From: Volvox africanus | Lineage: Eukaryota; Chlorophyta; Chlorophyceae; Chlamydomonadales; Volvocaceae | Assembly: GCA_030268105.1 (NCBI GenBank) | Contig: BSDZ01000080.1 | Span: 3,287,501-3,351,500 of the forward strand | Reading direction: 5' to 3' | Length of the DNA: 64,000 nucleotides | Shown here: positions 26,639-36,100 of the stretch, in pieces | Position numbering within the stretch: position 1 is the first letter of the stretch | Layout: every line of letters begins with the position of its first letter | Program-made: the position numbers and the translations under genes | The notes under the pieces: generated by a model | What the model saw: the letters and a program-made list of their open reading frames with translations, nothing else | What the model was told of the DNA's origin: nothing | Databases searched by the model: none

Positions 26639-29600
26639 ATGGAAATTTTTATGCAACTCCGAAATGCGAATATTTACCAAACAATAGTGCAAATCAATGA
26701 CCGTCTGAAGGCGTGGACTGATAATGATGTCTATGAGGACTGGCTGTATGTTATCGTGTGCTTACTCCTGACATGTATGGCGGGGCTTATGAGTGGGCTC
26801 ACATTGGGGCTATTGTCCTTGGACACCGTCGACCTGGAGGTCCTATTGCGTTCCGGCACGGCGAGCGAGCAAAAACGCGCCCGAAAGATTATGCCCATAA
26901 TTTCCAACAGCCATCTACTTTTGGTTACCCTTCTGCTGTGCAATGCGTTGGCGATGGAAGCATTGCCGCTGTTCCTTGACAAGCTGGCGGACCCGGTCAC
27001 TGCTGTCATCGTTTCCGTCACCGCCGTACTGTTTTTCGGCGAGATCATACCGCAGTCTGTCTGCAGCAGGTGGAGTACGGGGAATTGGTGATGCAGCTAT
27101 GGGAAAACCTTATTGAGGCTACTTATGCAAGTCCTCTCACTAATAAGTCAGTGCTCCTTTCCAGCCATGAACTGTCCGTATCATCGCAAGTACGCAACTC
27201 CATAACACGAATAGGTGTTGCGGGGAACTCGACACAATTTTCGCTGCCTCTTTTGCACCTCTGCCGACTTCATTGGAACATCCCCTAAGGTTTATCACTT
27301 ACGGTTTTTCAGTTGGTGCCAACGCCTCCCAATGCGGCCCAAGGGTTATGCTAGTACTTCACATGTACGTTCTTTTTGGTGCAGATACGGTCTGGCGGTT
27401 GGTGCCAGCCTGGCACCCTTGGTCCGCCTGCTGATGTGGCTGTGCAGCCCTGTGGCCTGGCCCATGGGCAAGCTGCTGGACCTGGTGATAGGCGCCGACC
27501 ACCACACAATCTTCAGGCGCAGGCAGCTCAAGGAGCTGGTCAGGTGTGGTGAAAGCCGGTGGACTTTCTTCCGGAGCGCGCGCGTGTGTGCGATCCTCAC
27601 GTGGTATCCTCATGGACTGGGGTACTGGTTATCTGACGACGTGGCTTGTGGAGGCAGCGTCGTTGACCGAGCGGGGTGGGACTCCCTTCTCAATCCATCC
27701 ATGTGACACATCCCACTTCTCGCATCACCGTCCCTGGCCTTGCTTGTTGTTTACCCGGCAATACTGAAGCTGGAGCACTTGAGCTCAACGACAGGAATCC
27801 ATCGTCTGCTAACTGGTGTTCTTCACCAATCGGCTTCCCTGCTGTCCCGCATCCGCTCGCAACTGATTGGTCCTCACATGATCCCCACCTTCGTGCATAC
27901 GCAAGACGTGTGTCCAATTTAGTCCGATCGGTGTGCTCATGACCTCCTTCAGCATTCACGCGGAGGATGCGGGTATGGGCGGCGCGCTGACTAGGGACGA
28001 GATCAAGGTGGGAACTTTCAGCATTCAAAACACTGGTTGGAACGCTGCTGAATGGCCTCGAATAAAAACAGCATATTCAAAAACAGATCTATCGCATGCG
28101 AGCAAATCTAATTTTTGTCATAAAAACATTCTATTGGAAAAAAGAAATAGGTAAAAATTTAAAATTGTTGCTTCGCAATAGTTTCTATTATTTTAATCAA
28201 AATTTCTCCCACGTAACATTAAAAATTCTTTTATGTTTTTATAATTAGCCATCATTTTGATGAGGGAAAGTATTATAAGAATCTAGCATATATACATAAT
28301 ATGTATATAAATATATATCATATAATAGAATATGGAAAAACAGGAAATTGTTAAGCTGTACATATTGGAGCAAAAGGGAGAAAGCTGCATGGACGGGATG
28401 TAAAAGCAGGCTTATTAGTTTATAAGCCTGCTTGTTAAGGTAAAATGACCTAATTATCGGTAGGGCCGGAAACTAGCTTCTATCTTACGCCCTGATCAAA
28501 GACACCTTAACCTTAAAAGTATTGACTAACATAAAGTTTTTTCTGTTTGGAGGCTTCTTTTTATACCGATTTCCGGTTCTAGATCCATAAAAATGTACAC
28601 AGTTATACAATTTCCCACTTTTTGATGAGGGAAGTAATAATAAGAATCTAGCAGCTGTTCCATTTTTATTTGCAGTTGCATATTTCTAAACGCTCAGGCA
28701 GGAGGCATTTTTTGAAATTAATTCTGTTAAACATCCGGATTCAATCAAACAGCTAGATACTGCTGGTACTGCCTGGTACAGTTTGCGACGTTATGGCGCT
28801 GATCGGGCTTTTAAATTAGGGCTTTAGCGAATCAAGGTTTAATTAGGAAGAAGTAAAGCAAACATAGAATTTGCTGCTTTATGTGACACAGCAGAATTAG
28901 ATGAAGCTATTAATTGTTCTCATCTTGGTTTCATTCAAGGCCCAAAGATCAACGCAGGGGGTAGCATAGGGAAGGTGCTTCCTCTTTGGGTGTAGCTCTT
29001 CTTCGAACTAATATTTCCCAGATAGCTAGAGAGAGATCAAAAAAGTGAACCATGCATAATAAAAATCGGAAGATAATATAGGTAACGATTTGAAAGGAAG
29101 CTCATAAAATGGCTTATTAAGCTCATAAACTACGGGCTAATAATGCGCTGTTTAGGGTTTGGGGGTCAACGGCTGCGTTGGCTCTTTCGTGAATCGTACT
29201 GGGCCGGGCATTGGGCCCTTCCAGTGCCCCTGCATCCAAAGGTGTATCTGGACTTACTTGATGGGCTCGTCAGCCAAGCCGCAAGTCAGACGAGTTGATG
29301 CCAGACCTGGATTCCTATGACCGGACCCCTTGCTTTAAAACCCAGATGTTGCATATGAAAGCGACGCATTGCCGTGGCCACCCCTCGGTCCGCCTGACAT
29401 TGAGCCCACTGTTAGTCCCAGTTCTGAATTGGACTTACGAAAGCTGCCTTCGGGCAGGTCATCACGGGAGCACTGGACCTCACTAGCAAGGTGGCATACC
29501 GGGCTATGACGCCGCTGGATAAGGTGCGCTAGGGCCGGGGCTGGGGGCTGGGCCTGAGGCCGAGCACTGGTTCTGCGGTGGGCGTGGTTACCAGCCGCCA

Positions 29601-31961
29601 GCGAAGCGGTTACGAGTAGATGCTTGGCAGCCTTGGAGAGGTGAAAGTGTTGACTGCTTACGTGTCAGGGGGAGGGGGGACAAAGAACAGGTAGCTATGA
29701 CAGGTAGCTATGACAGGTAGCCCAAAGATTGCTGCCTTGGTACCGACGGGCATACGTTAAAAGCATCCCGTCACAAGCGCCTTCAGCAGCTTTCCTTGCA
29801 CGGGCAGCGCACGAAGTTTGGTTTGGTTATAAATGTGAGGTGGAGTTCTTGGAACTTGAAAGAGAAATTGAAATTTTATGTTACTTGTCGACTTTCACAC
29901 TTGGCAGGTGTTCATGTTGTCCAGCAGCGATCGGCTGGATGAATCGACACTGCGTTCGATTCTCCGCAGCGGCCATAGCCGCATTCCTGTGCACCGGGAG
30001 GGTGACCGCGGGGACGTGGTGGGTTTGGTGCTTGTGAAGGAGCTCTTGCAGTACCGGCTGGGCAGCAGTGAGGACGTGCCCGTGTCAATGCTGAGGATAC
30101 GGAGCATACCCAGGTGTGGTCAGCGGCCTGGGTGGTTTACAACGGAGATAGGCTCGGTGGGCTGCTGGGAGGGAACGCACGAAGGGACTAGGGACTGGGT
30201 CGTGTCGCCCTGAGGCCTGGTGGTCCAAAAAGTGTCCTACACCGACACCCTGGCGTCTATTGGCGGACCTTGGTACCCTTGATTCTTATTGACGCATCTC
30301 GTTGCACCATCGTCATCACACCGTGTCACCTCGCACAGGCTGCCTGCCACTACACGTATGTACGACATGCTTCGGCTCTTTCAGACGGGCCGCTCACATA
30401 TTGCGGTGCTAACGCAGCCGCCACCCGGGGAGCTGCGCCGGCTGATGGCACTAGACCCCTCTCTGGGGACGAAACGCAATGACATGAGCCGCGCACGCAG
30501 CGACGCTAAGGACCGCAGCGAGTGGGTGAATGCTGAGGGGGACACTGTCGCTGCGATCAGGCGGTGTAGCGTAGCTGGGGAAGGCGCCAGCACTGCCGGT
30601 AATGAGTTGGCAGCGGCCGGAAAGCTTGCAACGGCAGCCGGCTCTACTTTAAATGATGTGCGCTCTGTCGCAGCAGAGACAGAGGGCGACGCTGAAAACT
30701 ACTTCCCATATAGCTTATATCACACGGCGAGTGGCGGCATCGACATCAGCTACCCACCCAGCGCGCAAGACCCGCAGGAGAGCTCTGAAACCACAGCCAC
30801 TGTCGCCACATTGGAGGCGCCGGCCTCCTTCCGACACTGGAGCATTGGAGGACCAGAAACACCTGGCCGCGAGGACAGCGACGCAAACACCTCCGGGGTC
30901 ATCCAGCAGCAAGGAGGTACACCAAGCGATCTGTCAGATATGCGGGCACTGCGGAACCGCTCTGCGTTTGCAGCTCCACCGGCACTCCCCATTGCGGCGG
31001 AGGTAGCAGCGGCTGAGGCCACCTCAGGTGCCGTCCTGAGCTTTCACAATTCGCCGGCAACGGCCAGTTCAATGGGGCCAGACGTGGAGAGTGGTGGAAC
31101 CGCAGCGGAAGACGGCGTGCTAAGACGGCCGGACGCTAACGTGGCAGACATTGGTCTAGGCAGCTGGACAGACGACCCCGCCACGACCGGTACAGGGGCT
31201 GGACTTGGCAGCAGTGATCTGCCGAGTACGGCAAGACGACGTGACGATACCGCTGCAGCGTATGACCGTGACGAGCCGGAGGAGGGACGGCCGATTGGCA
31301 TCATCACTATTGAGGACGTGATTGAGGAGGTGAGGGCCTTCCCGGCAAGCTGTTGCGAAGTAGCGACAACGCGGTCGCGTTGTCATACCCCAGGGTTCTG
31401 GCTGCACGGGTCGCACCCGCGTGGATAGTGATTTGGAAACGGGAATAGAAGGGTAGCCGCGCCCCGTACGTGTGCGGCGATGAGGGGATGGCCCCGATGA
31501 GGTCACCGGTGAACAGGCTGAGATGCCTCCTGCATCCATATCCACAAACGCCGTGCTACGGACTCATCATGAGCATGTTCCTTCACCGCGACACTATTTT
31601 TCACCCTGTCCAGTTGATTCGAGCTGAAATCGTGGACGAGACAGACCGCTACATCGACAACAACAGGCTCATTAGAGCCAATCAAGCGCAGCTAGCACAA
31701 TCGCTGCCCGAGCACCTGGCTAAAGTGCTGGCCGCAGCGGGCGCCAGCAAGAAGGCGGCAGCCTTCCACCGTGTCATATCGAACAACTTGATTTCGCAAG
31801 GCATGGCACCTTCGCGGCGCTCGTATGCGGCTGGGTTGGGTCTGGGCGGGGCTGGGAGCACAGGCGGGGTGGGTCCGGTGAGAGACTTGAGCCCAAATAG
31901 CAGTCCGCACCAGTCGCAGGTTTCTCTGCGCACTCCGCTCTTGCACGCGGAGCAGCTGTAA
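26639..31961 (+). CDS. CNNM/DUF21 domain membrane protein with CBS domains
   Basis: Exons 26639-27069, 27385-27543, 27953-28007, 29458-29523, 29908-30113, 30339-31329 and 31614-31961 join in phase to about 751 residues. The DUF21 (CNNM, yeast Mam3, bacterial CorC type) transmembrane domain spans about residues 20-197: AGLMSGLTLGLLSLD, LLLCNALAMEALPLFLD and FFGEIIPQSVCSRYGL. Then comes ALTRDEIK, ITGALDLTSKVAYRAMTPLD, and the first CBS motif with SGHSRIPVHR and DVVGLVLVKELLQY. Family members are linked to magnesium or other divalent-cation transport or homeostasis in plasma or organelle membranes. Exon 6 inserts about 280 low-complexity, Ala/Ser/Thr-rich residues before the second CBS signature GIITIEDVIEE, which continues as IVDETDRYID. 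Intron 3 (28008-29457) carries the AT-rich insertion described separately. The family is certain, the transported ion is not. Confidence 0.93.
28404..28433. repeat. Perfect 12-bp stem-loop in AT-rich insertion
   Basis: AAGCAGGCTTAT and its exact reverse complement are separated by a 6-nt loop. Such hairpins commonly mark transcript 3' ends in plastid and bacterial genomes, in keeping with an organelle origin. There is no evidence of function in the present location. Confidence 0.75.
28690..28995 (+). pseudogene. Decayed AT-rich reading frame, organelle-like codon use
   Basis: One frame reads a protein-like sequence (EINSVKHPDSIKQLD, TAWYSLRRYGADRAFKLG) up to an in-frame TAG, a second stop (TAA) shortly after, and then continues in the same frame (IEFAALCDTAELDEAINCSH) to a final TAG at 28993-28995. 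Third positions are mostly A or T, unlike every nuclear exon around it. The frame carries across two stops with no shift, suggesting a once-coding sequence that has begun to decay. The parent protein was not recognised. Confidence 0.5.
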
Positions 31962-33107
31962 AATAGCTCGTCTAGTCGAGGCTTAGGATAATGCAGAAAC
32001 TCACATTTAAACACTTTTCCTACCTGCTGGTACGGCTTTCATTTGTTTGGTTAAGTATGATCCATACATTCTTTGTGGTGACAAGTTGGTTTGTGATAAC
32101 GAATTGTTTAGATGGCTTTGTTTGTGTGTATGTGTTATACATCGATGCTGGGATATTGAGTTACCGTACGCAATTTGAAGTGCCAGACATTGAGGCAACC
32201 TTGGAGGGCTAAAGCCGCTGCAACTTTGGGTCAGGAGGTCGGCATGAAATGACATGGCGCAGGCTGTATGAAGTAAACTATAACACCGCGTTTTGTTTTA
32301 CGACGTTTGGCTAGAGGGCAAGGTTTGTTCGTTCGATGCTGCCGAAAGCACGCGAGCTGTGTAGTTGAAAAGGCCGTCCAAGGATGTCAAGGGCCCACAA
32401 GGAAATCAGATTCCCCGGACGAATTAGCCTTTGCCATTATTGCATAGACCGCCTTACCGAATAGAGCACACTGTCATCAAGCAGTGTTAGAAAACATTTG
32501 CCGCCAATCGGAAGGTCACGTGTCGTCTGTCCAACGCTGGAGATCCTTTCAAAAGGCGCGCACCGAGAGCTGCCGGCCTTTCCCTTACAATAGTGGTACC
32601 CTATCTTTGTCCAGGTTGCGCAATCACCCGCATCCTCGGATAGATTAAAAAATGAGCTGTTTTAAAGCGGAGCGGTCAATAACAACTGCTGCAACGGTAC
32701 CCCCAGCATTGAGCAACGCCTCCAGCTCGAGCTTGCAGGAAGACCACAATCATCAGCGCGGTGATACCGGCGGCCCAGGTACGTTAGTAGATAATTGCCG
32801 TTTCAACAGACCACAGCCGTTGTAACAAAGCCTGCCCGCGGACGCCCGTTTTCCGCTGGGTCAACGCCATCTACGAACCGGCGACTCGCTTGCGTTCAGC
32901 AAGTATGCTGTCTGAAATCGTGCCAGCATTGCCGCTTTCCTATAACCGATATTATATAACCGATATAACCAACTGGGCCTAACACAAAAACTGCGTTAGT
33001 ATCGTCTTCCGACCACAACGCTGCAGGGTGAGGATTCGCGACGGATGAGATTCGGATTGAAATCTACTGTAGCACCGCTCACTTAAGTATAATAAAATGT
33101 ACGATTA
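31962..33107. other. Intergenic between CNNM and acyl-CoA reductase genes
   Basis: Holds the 3' UTR of the CNNM gene and the promoter of the reductase. TGTAA occurs at 31957-31961, overlapping the CNNM stop, and again at 32821-32825, the latter a more usual distance for volvocine 3' UTRs. No coding sequence is supported. Confidence 0.6.
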
Positions 33108-36100
33108 ATGCGGCCTCCATCTGAAACCCACGCAGCAGCGATTGGGACTGAGGGTATTGTCCAGGGGACCGTCCCATGGGTCCCGTGCGTCACGAACGGC
33201 GATCTGCCCAGGGTATCCGTCAGGGAGGCTCTGCGGGGCAGGGCCGTCCTCATCACCGGTGAGGGACAGACCGCAGTCTTAGATCGCACCACTGGAGGAG
33301 TCCTTAAGGGGCAAGGCTTGTGTCATGAGGTGGATAAAAGAGGGCAGCACGTAGCTTTCCGGCAGCTTCATCGATCACTAAGTGCAGCTGGAGCTCCAGG
33401 CATGGGAACAGCCTTTGGCCCTAGCCGTATTTATACTGACCAATGCGGTGTGCCTTGGGCACGGCCACGGCCGCAATGCACAGCTCCTGCATTGCCTTAC
33501 TTCCAGCAGGCGGAAGGTGATCTTGCCGCTGACGTGTTCGTCCTGAATGTTGCCATGCGCACATCCGCGGCTCACATCGTGCTGGAGATGGTATCGTGTT
33601 TCCTGGCCAACCCCTTGGGACCCTGCCCTGCCCGGACGTCCACGTCCACGTCCACGTACACATACACGTACACGTACACGTACACATACACGTACACGTA
33701 CACGTACACATACACGTACACATACACGTACACGTACACGTACACGTACACGTACACGTACACGTACACGTACACATACACGTACACGTACACGTACACA
33801 TACACGTACACGTACACGTACACGTACACGTACACGTACACGTACACGTACACGTACACGTACACGTACACGTACACGTACACATACACATACACATACA
33901 CGTACACGTACACGTACACGTACACATACACACAGGTGCAACTGGTTACATTGGCGGTGTGGTGTTGGAGCAGCTGCTGCGGGTGGCAGGGACGCAAGTG
34001 GGCAATGTGTACGTGCTTTCTCGGGCCCGAGGGGGCCGAGGTGCTCGTGAGAGAGTGGGTCGAGTAATCGGCTCAGGCCTCTTCGACATGGTGCGGCGGC
34101 ATTACGCAGACGCGCTTCGGAAGGTGCGGGGGCTGGGGGCTGGGGGCTGGGGGTTTTGGACACAACGTATGAGTAGGGGGGGAGAAGGGAGAGGTGAGCG
34201 AGGGGATGGGAAGTGGTTAAAGTTTCACTGGCAACGGCAATGCGACCTCCGCGTCCAAGCGTGATGTGGGATCGGGGTTTGCGGGGTCGGGTTGGGCGGG
34301 AATAATACGCAGAGGTACGAAAATGGATTATAATGGTGTATATGTTATGGTATACATGTATGTGGAGTAGTTATCTCACGGGTCAGGCAGGACATGAGAG
34401 ATATCTGCCAATAGTGAGACAGGGTACGGCGCTCTGCTGCTGTATATATATATATATATATATACAGCAGCAGGGCGCCGTACCCTGTAGTATATCTATG
34501 TGTGCATATATACTACATAAATACATACACACCATAGATGTATATATATATGTATGTATGTATTTATGTATATATACATACACACATAAATATACATGTG
34601 TGTATGTATGTATGTATGTATGTATGTATGTATGTATGTATGTATGTATGTATGTATGTATGTATGTATGTATGTATGTATGTATGTATGTATGTATGTA
34701 TGTATGTATGTATGTATGTATGTATGTATGTATGTATGTATGTATGTATGTATGTATGTATGTATGTATGTATGTATGTATGTATGTATGTATGTATGTA
34801 TGTATGTATGTATGTATGTATGTATGTATGTATGTATGTATGTATGTATGTATGTATGTATGTATGTATGTATGTATACACTGATACGTAATGTATTATA
34901 TTAAATAATGCAGTTAAAAGAGCGCCGTCATAATGGGCTGTCTGCCCACCTGCCTGACATGTGTGCAGATTGTCGTTCTGGAGGGAGACCTGTCCGAGCC
35001 GGGTCTGGGTCTGGCCGAGGCGGCTCTGGCAGAGATGGCCGCGGAGCCCTCCATCGTGGTCATACACGGAGCGGCAAGGTGGGAGGCCCGGAGCTACAGG
35101 GCGGGAGGGGCATGTAGAAGAAGCGGGGTAAGTATTGGTAGTATTTTTAGTATTAGTAATACTAGTAATAATAGTAATAATAGTAGTGAAAATTAAGCAA
35201 CCAAAGACCGATTTTAATTGCTTCTGTGTGTATGTTCCAGGAAAACAGCAACACCGACTTACTACTGAGCTACTCCACGCAGCTCTCTACAAAATCAGAC
35301 CTAAGGTCCTGTTGAAACGCGTACATAGCAGTAATAGCAGTAATAGCAGTAATAGCAGTAATAGCAGTAATAGCAGTAATAGCAGTAATAGCAGTAATAG
35401 CAGTAATAGCAGTAATAGCAGTAATAGCAGTAATAGCAGTAATAGCAGTAATAGCAGTAATAGCAGTAATAGCAGTAATAGCAGTAATAGCAGTAATAGC
35501 AGTAATAGCAGTAATAGCAGTAATAGTAGTAATAGTAGTAATAGTAGTAATAGTAGTAATAGTAGTAATAGTAGTAATAGTAGTAATAGTAGTAATAGTA
35601 GTAATAGTAGTACGCCGGCCGTAGCCGGCGTGTGTGCGTGCGTAGCCGGCACTGCTTCCTCCCTGTGCAACTGCTGTCCTGGTTTGGGTGCGTTGATGCA
35701 TGATGGCTCCTCTATGGAGCATCTGACTCCTCTCTTACCTGTTTCCGGGAAGGATCTATTGCCTACATCATAACATCAATACAGACGATATTGAATTTGT
35801 TTTCTTTTTGCTGAATCCTGGATTCTGAATTTTGTTCCGGCCTGGATCAGGATCGCGCTTGACGACCCGATCCAGGAGACGTTGCGCAACAACTACGAGG
35901 GCACCCGGAGGTTGCTTGAGTTGGTGGAGCAGCGTCTGCCTCGCTGCGCGGGCATGGTGCACATTTCCACGTCCTTCGTGGGTATGGCGCTACCCCATAA
36001 TAGCTGTGTGCCGGAGCGGCTGCTACCGCTCATGTTCGGGGACCAGCGGGTAGGTGCGTGCATGGGCGTGTGGATAATAGAGGTTTGTTGTAGAGGCCCT

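Larger units (their letters stand above)
28030..29145. other. AT-rich organelle-like insertion in CNNM intron 3
   Basis: Base composition changes abruptly from GC-rich nuclear sequence to strongly AT-rich sequence, with A/T runs throughout, and returns to nuclear character after about 29145. It includes a stem-loop with 12-bp perfect arms at 28404-28433, a duplicated block near 28259 and 28623, and a decayed reading frame with TTA/GAA/AAA-type codon use. These traits fit nuclear DNA of plastid or mitochondrial origin (NUPT/NUMT). An AT-rich mobile element is the alternative. The whole segment is removed with the intron and the flanking exons are intact. Confidence 0.65.

Noticed and set aside
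33378..34264. Long ORFs on both strands through the TACACG repeat (TY, HV, RT or CT repeats)
   Set aside because: They are frame shadows of a 6-bp microsatellite in FAR intron 1. All frames are open for the same reason, and exon phases across the intron are satisfied without them.
34333..35067. ORFs reading CMYV or YIHT repeats
   Set aside because: Translation of the TGTA microsatellite; no start context, no family, intronic.
34597..35611. Regular repeats as a CRISPR array
   Set aside because: Units are contiguous 4- and 9-bp tandem repeats with no unique spacers, and the genome is eukaryotic.
35135..35773. ORFs of poly-Asn/Ser, poly-Leu or Ile-Thr-Ala repeats
   Set aside because: Products of the 9-bp repeat in FAR intron 3.
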